A stretch of DNA of 64,000 nucleotides from Dyadobacter sp. CY326. GTDB taxonomy: Bacteria > Bacteroidota > Bacteroidia > Cytophagales > Spirosomataceae. The stretch is taken from assembly GCF_021390515.1 (NCBI RefSeq), contig NZ_JAJUXI010000006.1, forward strand, positions 372,001 to 436,000. Direction: 5' to 3'. How positions within the stretch are numbered: the first letter of the stretch is position 1; every line of letters begins with the position of its first letter. This document shows, piece after piece, positions 18,077 through 25,826 of the stretch. The notes under the pieces are model-generated. The model was not told the DNA's origin, did no database searches, and saw only the letters and a program-made list of their open reading frames with translations. The position numbers and the translations under genes are program-made.

Positions 18077-18622
18077 TCAGATTTCAGCGAGTTGCTTTTC
18101 AATTAAATCTACAATCTCTGGACGGTCCCATTGCGAAGCACCCACTTCTTCGACCAGGATCTTGCCTTTGTAAATAATGTAAGTTCTGGGAATTGCATTG
18201 CCATTCAAGGCCGTCGGGTAAGTGCCGGCAAATTGGTAAAAAGGCAGATTGTAACCTTTACGCGCAATGAATGGGTTCACCGTTTCTGCATCTTCGTCAG
18301 AAATGATATAAAACGCCACTTTTTCATGCGTTTTGTATTTGTCATACAACTTTTGAATGCCAGGCATTTCCATGTTGCAAGGTCCGCACCACGTAGCCCA
18401 CACATTCACGAAAACCAGCTTTTTCTCGTCCATCGCAACCGGCTTTCCTTCCAGATCTTTAAGCTCTGACAAGTAAACAGACGAAGTTTCAATGGGAGCG
18501 GCGACGCGGTCTTCAACGACGGCCTGCTCGTTCTGAACAGGTTTGAAAAAAGAATAATATATCGCTCCTGCTGCAACCAGGACTAAAATAATGAGAAAAA
18601 CTTTCTTTGCTGAGGATGTCAT
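18077..18622 (-). CDS. TlpA-family membrane-anchored thioredoxin
   Basis: 181 residues. One N-terminal transmembrane segment (7-25) anchors a periplasmic thioredoxin fold with the WATWCGPC active site (C79, C82) and the cis-Pro region (NAIPRTYII). TlpA/ResA-type proteins reduce disulfides in the periplasm, for example to prepare apo-cytochrome c or copper sites. The azurin gene next door makes a copper-centre or cytochrome maturation role attractive, but this is inference. Confidence 0.92.
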   Translation of the reverse strand: MTSSAKKVFLIILVLVAAGAIYYSFFKPVQNEQAVVEDRVAAPIETSSVYLSELKDLEGKPVAMDEKKLVFVNVWATWCGPCNMEMPGIQKLYDKYKTHEKVAFYIISDEDAETVNPFIARKGYNLPFYQFAGTYPTALNGNAIPRTYIIYKGKILVEEVGASQWDRPEIVDLIEKQLAEI

Positions 18623-18815
18623 AACGGTGTTGATAATGTAAAAAAGTCATGTTTTGCGTGCGAACTTCTCTGGTAAAAGTAACCATATTCTCCTGAAATT
18701 GACTGGAAAACTCCGTTGGAAAAATAGGCGTTTTGTTTTTTGATGCGGAAATGGAATTTGAATACTTTTATAGCATTATAAAAACACATCTGATTTGAGG
18801 AAACGGTTTACATTC

Positions 18816-20159
18816 ATGAAAGTTTTATTTTTTGGTTTAATTTCCCTCATTGCCTGTCTCTTACCAGCTCTCACTTTTGCACAACGTTCTGCTGCGGAAT
18901 TTTTTGAAGAAGGAAACACGCGAGCCGCAACCGGTGATTTCAATGGTGCCATGCAGGCATATACAAGTGTGATTTCAATGAGCCCCGAACATGCGCCCAG
19001 CTTTTTCAACCGCGGACTCGCCAAAGCAAATCTAAAAGATTACCGAGGTGCGATTTTGGACTACAACCGCGCCATCGAGCTCAATCCTAAGGAAGCACTT
19101 TATTATCAAAGCCGCGGTGTCAGCAAAAGTTTGCAGGATGATTATTCGTCGGCCATTGAAGATTATTCCAAAGCATTGGAATTGAATGCGGAAGATCCCA
19201 AGATTTATTACAACCGGGGCGTAAGTTATGCCAAATTAAAAAAGCATAGAAATGCGCTCACGGATCTGGACAAGGCATTATCGCTTAATCCTGATGAACT
19301 TGCGGCATTGTATGCCCGGGGAAATTGCAAGCAGGATTTGCAGGAATATGCGGGCAGTCTCGCCGATTTTACTAGAGTGATTGAACTAAGCCCGAAAAGA
19401 ACTGGCGCTTACGCAGGTCGCGGATTAGCCAAAATAGAATTGGGTGATTTTCAGGGAGCTGCTACGGATTTCACCCGCGCTATTGAATTAAGTCCCAATG
19501 AAAGTGAGTTTTACGAAAAAAGGGGTTTTGCCAAAAATAAAATTGAAGATTTTCAGGGTGCGATCATTGATTTTGATAAAACGATTCAGCTAAATCCTGA
19601 AAATTACCATGCTTATTACGGCAGAGGTTTTTCAAAAGGCAAGCTTAACGATCACCGAGGCGCCATTGCAGATCTTTCCAAATCCGTGGAATTGAAAAAT
19701 GCATATGCAGGCGATCCTAAAAAAGTGGCTTACACAGGCAAAATCAATAAAGAAACGCTGGACGAACTGCGGGATCAGGTTAAGGAACAAACCAGAATCG
19801 AAAATCTCAGCAGCGACCGTGCCGAAGCATATTTTGTGCGTGGCATCAGTAAAGCGAAAGTGGGGGAGGTCAAAGGCGCAATTCAGGACCTAACCACCGC
19901 GGTTGAGCTTAACCCAACTTATTCCAATGCATTTTTCTCGCGCGCAATGATTCGTTCCGCAAGCGGTGATCAAATGGGCGCGGTGATGGATTTTTCCAGT
20001 TCGATCAAATTGCGTTCGGATTATCCGGAGGCCTATTATCTAAGAGGAATCCTGAAAAACAGCCTGGGCGAGGTCAATGATGGCTGTCTTGATCTGAGTA
20101 AGGCGGGCGAGCTGGGTTATCAGCAGGCTTACAAGGTGATCAGCAGTTACTGCAACTAA
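18816..20159 (+). CDS. secreted tetratricopeptide-repeat protein
   Basis: 447 residues from ATG 18816 (a TTG seven codons upstream was rejected). A signal peptide ends at LTFAQ, followed by about eleven 34-residue TPR units with the repeated (D/A)IxDxxxAIELNP pattern; one unit near residues 290-330 is interrupted by an insert with Lys and Glu. TPR arrays are protein-binding scaffolds; no enzyme domain is attached. Envelope-located by its signal peptide. Partner unknown. Confidence 0.9.
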   Translation: MKVLFFGLISLIACLLPALTFAQRSAAEFFEEGNTRAATGDFNGAMQAYTSVISMSPEHAPSFFNRGLAKANLKDYRGAILDYNRAIELNPKEALYYQSRGVSKSLQDDYSSAIEDYSKALELNAEDPKIYYNRGVSYAKLKKHRNALTDLDKALSLNPDELAALYARGNCKQDLQEYAGSLADFTRVIELSPKRTGAYAGRGLAKIELGDFQGAATDFTRAIELSPNESEFYEKRGFAKNKIEDFQGAIIDFDKTIQLNPENYHAYYGRGFSKGKLNDHRGAIADLSKSVELKNAYAGDPKKVAYTGKINKETLDELRDQVKEQTRIENLSSDRAEAYFVRGISKAKVGEVKGAIQDLTTAVELNPTYSNAFFSRAMIRSASGDQMGAVMDFSSSIKLRSDYPEAYYLRGILKNSLGEVNDGCLDLSKAGELGYQQAYKVISSYCN

Positions 20160-20163
20160 ACAA

Positions 20164-20198
20164 AAAAGGGTTAACGATCACTGATCATTAACCCTTTT
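20164..20198. terminator. bidirectional terminator
   Basis: Stem AAAAGGGTTAA (20164-20174) with TTAACCCTTTT (20188-20198), with further partial pairing in the loop (GATCA/TGATC), between the convergent TPR and SOD genes. Confidence 0.85.
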
Positions 20199-20216
20199 CT
20201 ATTTCTTTAAACTCGG

Positions 20217-20927
20217 TTAAGCCTTTTTCAAATTCTCAGCAACCTTATCCCAATTCACCACGTCCCAGAATGCTTTAATGTAATCCGGACGTTTGTTTTG
20301 ATAATGCAGATAATAAGCGTGCTCCCAGACATCCAATCCCAAAATCGGCGTTCCTTTGAAATCTGAAACATCCATTAACGGGTTATCCTGATTTGGCGTA
20401 GAACCAATGGCCAGCTTGCCATCTTTTGCAACCAACCAGGCCCAGCCTGAACCAAAACGCGTCGTCGCAGCCTTAGCGAATTGTTCTTTGAATTTGTCCA
20501 ATGAGCCGAATTGACCATTGATTGCATCCGCCACCGGACCAGCAGGAGCAGCCGATTTTTTCGGGCCCATCACTTCCCAGAAAAACGTATGATTCCAGTG
20601 ACCTCCGCCATTGTTACGAATCGCCGCAGGCGCTTTTCCGATGGATTTAATGATTTCGTCCAGTGATTTTTTCTCGTATTCGGTGCCTTTTACAGCATCG
20701 TTCAGATTTTTCACGTAAGTCGCATGGTGTTTTCCATAATGAATTTCCATGGTCATTTTATCAATGCTCGGCTCCAATGCGCCAAAATCGTAAGGAAGCG
20801 GTGCTTGTTTAAAAGGCGCCGTTTCAGCTCCTGACTGCATTGCTTCGTTTGCAAAAGCCTGATTGGCCAAAGCTCCGACAGCTAATGAGCTCCCGGCCAA
20901 TGTCCGTAAAAAATCGGTTCTATTCAT
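20217..20927 (-). CDS. exported superoxide dismutase, Mn/Fe family
   Basis: Dismutes superoxide. Metal ligands are visible as H63 (MEIHYGKHH), H113 ([11 protein letters not shown]) and the Asp and His of [19 protein letters not shown] favours the Mn or cambialistic type. Unlike the cytosolic enzyme it has a 27-residue leader ([20 protein letters not shown], then cleavage near AFA) that resembles a degenerate Tat signal, so it probably acts in the periplasm. It lies 30 bases after recR and may share its transcript. Confidence 0.94.
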   Translation of the reverse strand: MNRTDFLRTLAGSSLAVGALANQAFANEAMQSGAETAPFKQAPLPYDFGALEPSIDKMTMEIHYGKHHATYVKNLNDAVKGTEYEKKSLDEIIKSIGKAPAAIRNNGGGHWNHTFFWEVMGPKKSAAPAGPVADAINGQFGSLDKFKEQFAKAATTRFGSGWAWLVAKDGKLAIGSTPNQDNPLMDVSDFKGTPILGLDVWEHAYYLHYQNKRPDYIKAFWDVVNWDKVAENLKKA

Positions 20928-20957
20928 AACTGTACTTTTGTAAAGTGTTTAGTTATC

Positions 20958-21572
20958 TCAATCGTAAGCCACCCGGCTTACAATGCTGCGGCCCAGGGTG
21001 ATTTCATCTGCATATTCCAGATCACCGCCAATGGGAATTCCGCGGGCAATCGTACTCATTTTAACACCGGTCGACTTCATTTTCTTTTGCAAATAAAAAG
21101 CCGTTGTATCGCCTTCCATGGTCGGACTAAGCGCCAGAATAATTTCGTTAACCGGTTCGTCCGCTTCCGGACTTTCAATTCTTTTCAATAATGAATCAAT
21201 TTGCAGATCAGACGGTCCAATGCCTTCAAGCGGTGAAATAATGCCGCCTAGCACATGATACAAACCTTTGTATTGATTGGTGGACTCAATCGCAAGCACA
21301 TCGCGTGTGTCGACAACCACGCAAATAATAGATCTGTCTCTTCTTGGATTGCTGCAAATGTTGCAAAGCCGGTCGTCGGCAATGTTGTGGCACTGTTCAC
21401 AGTAGGAAGTTTTCGTGCGCATATTGACAAGAGCTTCCGAAAGTGACCGCGTTTGTTCTTCGTCTCTTTTGAGCAAATGTAATGCGAGGCGCAAAGCTGT
21501 TTTTTTTCCTATTCCCGGCAGACGGGAGATCTCACTTACGGCATCCTCAATAAGACGTGAGGGGTAATTCAT
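20958..21572 (-). CDS. recR: recombination mediator RecR
   Basis: 204 residues. Helps load RecA at gaps in DNA with RecO. Visible in order: helix-hairpin-helix (LPGIGKKTALRLALHLL), the four-Cys zinc finger (CEQCHNIADDRLCNIC), and a Toprim domain (CVVVDTRDVLAIE ... ALSPTMEGDTTAFYL). Normal length. It starts 21 bases after clpS and is followed by the SOD gene on the same strand. Confidence 0.97.
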   Translation of the reverse strand: MNYPSRLIEDAVSEISRLPGIGKKTALRLALHLLKRDEEQTRSLSEALVNMRTKTSYCEQCHNIADDRLCNICSNPRRDRSIICVVVDTRDVLAIESTNQYKGLYHVLGGIISPLEGIGPSDLQIDSLLKRIESPEADEPVNEIILALSPTMEGDTTAFYLQKKMKSTGVKMSTIARGIPIGGDLEYADEITLGRSIVSRVAYD

Positions 21573-21593
21573 GTGGAAAGTGTGAGCGTGAGA

Positions 21594-21869
21594 CTAGTGG
21601 ATTTCTGCGGAAATTCCGCGGCGGCAAATTTCGTTGCGCATGCCTGTTAATTCGTCAAAAGCGCCTTCTTTTACGGAGCATTTGCCCTTATAATGGATGA
21701 TCAGTGTGCACTGCTCAGCTTGTTCATTGGTGTGGCCACAAACATCCATCAATGTGTCAATGACCCAATCAAATGTATTTACGTCGTCGTTATAGATAAC
21801 CAGTCTCTTAACATCGGTTTCTATGGTTTTCTCCAGAATTTCAACCTCAGTCTCTGTAAGCGCTTGCAT
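21594..21869 (-). CDS. clpS: ATP-dependent Clp protease adaptor ClpS
   Basis: 91 residues from ATG 21869. Delivers N-degron substrates to ClpAP/ClpCP. The core VIYNDDVNTFDWVIDTLMDVCGHTNEQAEQ carries the NDD substrate-binding region, followed by the IHYKGKCSVKEG segment. A TTG three codons upstream was not used. First gene of a likely clpS-recR-SOD transcript. Confidence 0.95.
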   Translation of the reverse strand: MQALTETEVEILEKTIETDVKRLVIYNDDVNTFDWVIDTLMDVCGHTNEQAEQCTLIIHYKGKCSVKEGAFDELTGMRNEICRRGISAEIH

Positions 21870-21894
21870 AACAACCAAATTTCTGTTTGATTAG

Positions 21895-21902
21895 CAAATC
21901 TA
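21895..21902 (-). promoter_or_regulatory. putative -7 element for clpS
   Basis: The minus strand reads TAGATTTG, an exact TAnnTTTG match, 26 bases before the clpS start. No clear TTG is seen upstream. Confidence 0.4.
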
Positions 21903-21976
21903 AACAAAAACGCAGATTATCGGAAGTTTTAAGTGCCTTTTAATCCGCTGCTAAAATTCACAAATAACCCGCTTTA

Positions 21977-23452
21977 ATGAATCCATATATTTCTTTGGTT
22001 ATCCTGATCGCGTATTTTGGAATGCTCATAACCGTTTCCATTTACACGTCCAAAGGAGCCGACACCAACACATTTTTTACTGCCAACAGACAATCTCCGT
22101 GGTATCTTGTCGCCTTTGGAATGATTGGGACTTCGCTGTCCGGGGTAACATTTGTATCGGTGCCGGGAGCGGTTGTTAACATTCAGTTTTCGTACTTCCA
22201 GGTTGTCATTGGCTACATTTTGGGTTACCTCGTGATTGGCACAGTGCTCATGCCGCTTTATTACAGGCTCAATTTAATCTCCATTTATTCTTATCTCGAA
22301 CAGCGTTTTGGTTTTTGGTCTTACAAAACCGGCTCGGGGTTTTTCCTGCTTTCCCGTACAATCGGCTCGGCAGTGCGGCTTTATGTTGCTGCACAAGTGC
22401 TGCAACTGGCACTATTTAAGCCATTAGGCATTCCATTCGAGGTTGCCGTTGCGATAACTATTTTCCTGATCTGGATTTACACATTCAAAGGCGGTGTGAA
22501 AACGATTATCGTTACGGACACGCTGCAAACGTTTTTTCTGATCACGGCGGTAATTCTGACGATTGTCCTCGTCTCCAATGAACTCAATCTGGACGGTTTC
22601 GGTGACATTTGGAACCGCGTGCAGACGAGCGGTTATTCCAAGATTTTTTACTGGGACACCAATGATCCTAAAAACTTCTTCAAGCAATTCTTCGCCGGCG
22701 TTTTTATAGCCATTGTTATGACCGGATTGGATCAGGATCTAATGCAGAAAAATCTCACTTGCAAGAACATAGGCGAGGCGCAAAAAAATATGTTCTGGTT
22801 TACGATCGTGCTCGTTATCGTCAATTTTCTGTTCCTATCACTGGGTGCATTGCTTTACGTATATGCCGAAGCGCAAGGAATTCCGGCGCCGGCCAAATCG
22901 GACGATTTTTATCCCATGCTTGCCCTCAATCATTTAGGATTGGTGGTAGGGATCACTTTCCTGCTCGGAATTACGGCTGCAACATATGCAAGCTCGGACT
23001 CCGCATTGACCGCTCTTACAACCGCCTTTTGCATTGATTTCATGAACATTGAGAAAAGGCCCGAAGCGCAGCGTTCAACCATTAAGTTCTGGGTGCACAT
23101 TGGTTTTTCAGTCGTCTTTTATCTTGTTATCCTGATTTTCAACAGGCTTAATAGCAAGGAAGTGATCACGGCTGTCTTCGATCTCGCAGGTTACACATAT
23201 GGGCCGCTTTTGGGTCTGTTCTCGTTCGGGGCGTTTCTCAAACGGCCTGTAAAAGACAAATGGGTGCCGCTGGTCTGCATTCTCGCGCCAGTTTTAACTT
23301 ACGTTATCAATGATCATTCTGCTGAATGGTTCAATGGCTACAAGTTTGGATTCGAGCGGCTGATCATTAACGGGCTCATCACATTCATTGGTCTTTGGCT
23401 GCTTCACGATCCGAATGCTAAACGCTATGCGCCTTACTATCCTGCTAAGTAA
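21977..23452 (+). CDS. sodium:solute symporter (SSS family)
   Basis: 491 residues with about 13 transmembrane helices and no signal peptide, the usual SSS architecture. The start shows the first helix and the FFTANRQSPWYLVAFGMIGTSLSGVTFVSVPG segment; a GLDQDLMQKNLTCKN segment marks the middle. Such proteins use the sodium gradient to take up sugars, nucleosides, amino acids or sialic acid; the substrate cannot be assigned from sequence, and the neighbours give no clue. Divergent from clpS. Confidence 0.92.
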   Translation: MNPYISLVILIAYFGMLITVSIYTSKGADTNTFFTANRQSPWYLVAFGMIGTSLSGVTFVSVPGAVVNIQFSYFQVVIGYILGYLVIGTVLMPLYYRLNLISIYSYLEQRFGFWSYKTGSGFFLLSRTIGSAVRLYVAAQVLQLALFKPLGIPFEVAVAITIFLIWIYTFKGGVKTIIVTDTLQTFFLITAVILTIVLVSNELNLDGFGDIWNRVQTSGYSKIFYWDTNDPKNFFKQFFAGVFIAIVMTGLDQDLMQKNLTCKNIGEAQKNMFWFTIVLVIVNFLFLSLGALLYVYAEAQGIPAPAKSDDFYPMLALNHLGLVVGITFLLGITAATYASSDSALTALTTAFCIDFMNIEKRPEAQRSTIKFWVHIGFSVVFYLVILIFNRLNSKEVITAVFDLAGYTYGPLLGLFSFGAFLKRPVKDKWVPLVCILAPVLTYVINDHSAEWFNGYKFGFERLIINGLITFIGLWLLHDPNAKRYAPYYPAK

Positions 23453-23632
23453 AAAGCGTTAAACTAATGGCCGTTTTTCGCCAAATCGGTTACTTATTTC
23501 TCACCGTTTCTCTTGTATTTATACAAAAAAATATTAACTTTCTGATAAATCTGACGCTTTTCGCGCCTTTGATGGATGCTTACTGAAAGAAGAGTTGAGT
23601 TAAAATTTTTTAACAAACTAAACTTTTATAGT

Positions 23633-24211
23633 ATGAAAACATTGTCAGTAATTTTATTAGGAATTCTGCTGTGCGCCTCATGCACAGACAAGACCAAAGA
23701 GGAGGAAGCCAACCGCGAAGCGAATCTTGAAAAAGAAAAGAAAGCAATCAACGATGTAATTGAAAACGAAACAAAAGCATTTTTTGCAAGAGATTACAAT
23801 GCATGGAAAGCCAATTATGCGCAGACCGACTACGCGTTTCAAGCTTGGAGCAACAATGATGGAACGTTCGATTCCAATGTAGGCTGGGACGACATTAACA
23901 AGCAAATTGGCAGATATATTGCGGATAACCCTGAGCCCGTTTCGAGCCATCCGATTGTTGAGAGAAAAAATGTAAAGTATAAGTTCTTCGATAATAACGT
24001 GGCCTATCTCACCTGGGACCAGTTTAACAGCGATAAAATGGAAAAGAATTTTCACCACAGCAAGGAAGTTAGGCTGATGGAGAAGATTGACGGACAGTGG
24101 AAAATCGTGTGCGTTTCAGCGTTTTGGGATTACAAACATTTGATCCCCGCCAGCCGCCTGCCTATGATCAAGAAAATTGCCAATGAAAGCAGGGGCAAAA
24201 ATAAAATCTAG
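23633..24211 (+). CDS. lipoprotein with SnoaL/NTF2-like domain
   Basis: 192 residues from ATG 23633. A lipobox LCASC puts the lipidated residue at Cys 17, followed by a charged helix and an NTF2-like cone fold (IENETKAFFARDYNAWKANYA ... VAYLTWDQFNS ... DGQWKIVCVSAFW). This fold is typical of DUF4440/SnoaL-like proteins that bind small ligands; here no catalytic residues can be named. Periplasm-facing membrane anchor predicted. A TTG extension of 19 codons was rejected because it precedes the signal. Confidence 0.85.
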   Translation: MKTLSVILLGILLCASCTDKTKEEEANREANLEKEKKAINDVIENETKAFFARDYNAWKANYAQTDYAFQAWSNNDGTFDSNVGWDDINKQIGRYIADNPEPVSSHPIVERKNVKYKFFDNNVAYLTWDQFNSDKMEKNFHHSKEVRLMEKIDGQWKIVCVSAFWDYKHLIPASRLPMIKKIANESRGKNKI

Positions 24212-24343
24212 GTTTTGTGTAACTTTTAGATCGTTCGGTTTCAAATACGAATGTTCGGTTATGAACAGCTTGCAAAGTCGCGGCATAGGCCGCAGAATTC
24301 TCTGATTTGTCTTGTAAATATTTGATAACGAGATTGTTGGCAA

Positions 24344-24396
24344 GAGGATGTGTCCGTTTGTTTTCTTCCTGAAAAGAAACTGGCACATCCTTTTTT
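24344..24396 (+). terminator. long imperfect hairpin with T-run
   Basis: About 20 pairs with two mismatches (24346-24365 with 24371-24390), loop of 5, followed by six T. It lies 130 bases past the upstream lipoprotein stop. It may end that transcript or a small RNA in the 239-base gap at 24212-24450, where no convincing gene was seen. Confidence 0.6.
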
Positions 24397-24450
24397 ATGT
24401 ATGGTTCAACTGTGCAAGTGTACGGTCGGAACTTTAAAATCATATTAGCC

Positions 24451-24849
24451 ATGAAAATTTCAAGCATTTCAAAACTATTCTGCGCACTGGCGCTCACTTT
24501 GTCTCTTGCATCATTCACAACAGACAAAAAGAAAAATCGTGAAGAAAAAACTGCTGCCAATGCAGTCGCTTTCGACGCAGCTCTTTACAAAATCAACGAC
24601 ACGAATAAGGTCAAACTTTCGGTCAACAAAAGCGCGGGTGACAATTTAAGGATCATTCTGAAAGACAAGAGTGGGAAGGTTTATTACAACGAAATGTTCA
24701 GTGAAAATGACGCGAAATATCGCCGCGTATTTGATTTGGACGAAGTTGGTGACGGAGTTTACTATTTCGAAGTGATCAACAACAAACAGAAATTGGTGAA
24801 ACAAGTAGAGATCGAAAGCACAAGTGAAAAACTGATCTCGCTTCGATAA
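24451..24849 (+). CDS. small secreted beta-rich protein
   Basis: 132 residues from ATG 24451. A signal peptide (MKISSISKLFCALALTLSLA, then about SFT) is followed by a Lys-rich linker and a single beta domain of about 90 residues. The pattern of alternating strands (VKLSVNKSAGDNLRIILKDKSGKVYYNE ... GVYYFEVINNKQKLVKQVEIE) resembles the Ig-like folds of type IX C-terminal domains, but the usual PNP start is missing. Function unknown. Ends at a strong terminator. Confidence 0.8.
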   Translation: MKISSISKLFCALALTLSLASFTTDKKKNREEKTAANAVAFDAALYKINDTNKVKLSVNKSAGDNLRIILKDKSGKVYYNEMFSENDAKYRRVFDLDEVGDGVYYFEVINNKQKLVKQVEIESTSEKLISLR

Positions 24850-24863
24850 GCGTGAGGTTCAAT

Positions 24864-24900
24864 AAAAAGGCTCTTCGTCCGGTGGATGAAGAGCCTTTTT
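24864..24900. terminator. bidirectional terminator
   Basis: A perfect 13-base inverted repeat (24864-24876 and 24888-24900), loop of 11 with extra pairing, between convergent genes. Confidence 0.92.
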
Positions 24901-24903
24901 CTA

Positions 24904-25236
24904 TTAATTAAGTTCTTTTTCGGGGTCCCAAAAGCATTTGTCCCAATCTTGAATGCAATCATTTTTGACAACAACGCCTTCGTTTTCCAGTCGTTCCTGC
25001 ATGGCGGTTGGCGTTTCAAACAGATGTTTCGCGCTGAGTAACCCTTGCTTATTGACTACGCGGTGAGCAGGAATTCCGGGTTGCGTGAAACTGTTTCCCA
25101 TTGCCCAGCCAACCATTCTAGCGCCTCTTTTGGAACCTAGATAAGCGGCGATTGCGCCATATGAGGTTGCCCGCCCTTCCGGAATCTGGCGAACTACATC
25201 GTAAACGTCCGAAAAGAAGTCATTGCCCTGCTTCAT
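24904..25236 (-). CDS. alkyltransferase-like (ATL) DNA-binding protein
   Basis: 110 residues, only the DNA-binding domain of O6-methylguanine-DNA methyltransferases. The family active site PCHR is here PAHR (residues 56-59, A57 replacing the Cys acceptor), so it cannot take up an alkyl group. Such ATL proteins bind O6-alkylguanine and flag it for nucleotide excision repair. [23 protein letters not shown] is the recognition helix region. Start overlaps the DUF3109 stop by 4 bases (ATGA), so it is translationally coupled. Confidence 0.9.
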   Translation of the reverse strand: MKQGNDFFSDVYDVVRQIPEGRATSYGAIAAYLGSKRGARMVGWAMGNSFTQPGIPAHRVVNKQGLLSAKHLFETPTAMQERLENEGVVVKNDCIQDWDKCFWDPEKELN

Positions 25237-25820
25237 TTTTCCCTTAACCGGCTTTCCTGACGTTCATCGATCTCCTGCGTCAATTGATCATACCAATTGG
25301 TCCCATAAGCGCGAATTAGCGGCTCTTTCAAAAATTTGTAAACTGGAACACCCAGCGCCGCTCCCAAACTGCATGCCGGGTTGCAAATTTCCCAGCGGTC
25401 GTAGTTAAGTGCGTGATATTGTTCATATTTCGTGACCCTTATCGGATACAAATGACAGGAAATCGGCTTTTTATATCCAATCTTTCCATCCAGAAAAGCA
25501 GCCTCAATGCCGCATTTCAGAATGCCTTTTTGATCGTAAATTGCATAGGCGCATTCCCGGCCATTGATAACCGGCGTTACATAATCGCCGTCCCAATCCT
25601 TCGTATATGTTCCTTCTTTTGCGATAATGTCTTTGCCGGCTTGTGTCAAATAGGGTTCTACGGCAGGATAAATCTCATCGAGGATCGCAAGCTCATCTTC
25701 TTCCAGCGGCGCTCCCGAATCTCCCTCCACACAGCACGCACCTTTACATTTGTCCAAATCACAGACAAAAAACTGGTCTTCAATATCGTCACTTATACAA
25801 GTGTTGTCGATGAGTATCAT
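25233..25820 (-). CDS. DUF3109 family Cys-rich protein
   Basis: 195 residues. Conserved cysteines occur in [11 protein letters not shown] near the start, then in [21 protein letters not shown] and CNPACSLG, a spacing that suggests a metal or iron-sulfur site. This matches the DUF3109 family, whose function is unknown. No signal peptide, so cytoplasmic. It starts 6 bases after the LysM protein and overlaps the ATL gene, so the three are one translational unit. Confidence 0.85.
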   Translation of the reverse strand: MILIDNTCISDDIEDQFFVCDLDKCKGACCVEGDSGAPLEEDELAILDEIYPAVEPYLTQAGKDIIAKEGTYTKDWDGDYVTPVINGRECAYAIYDQKGILKCGIEAAFLDGKIGYKKPISCHLYPIRVTKYEQYHALNYDRWEICNPACSLGAALGVPVYKFLKEPLIRAYGTNWYDQLTQEIDERQESRLREK

Positions 25821-25826
25821 GATAAA

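Noticed and set aside
24168..24560. 130-residue minus-strand frame through the gap at 24212-24450
   Set aside because: It runs antisense through the ends of both neighbouring genes, including the signal peptide region of the next one, and resembles no known family.
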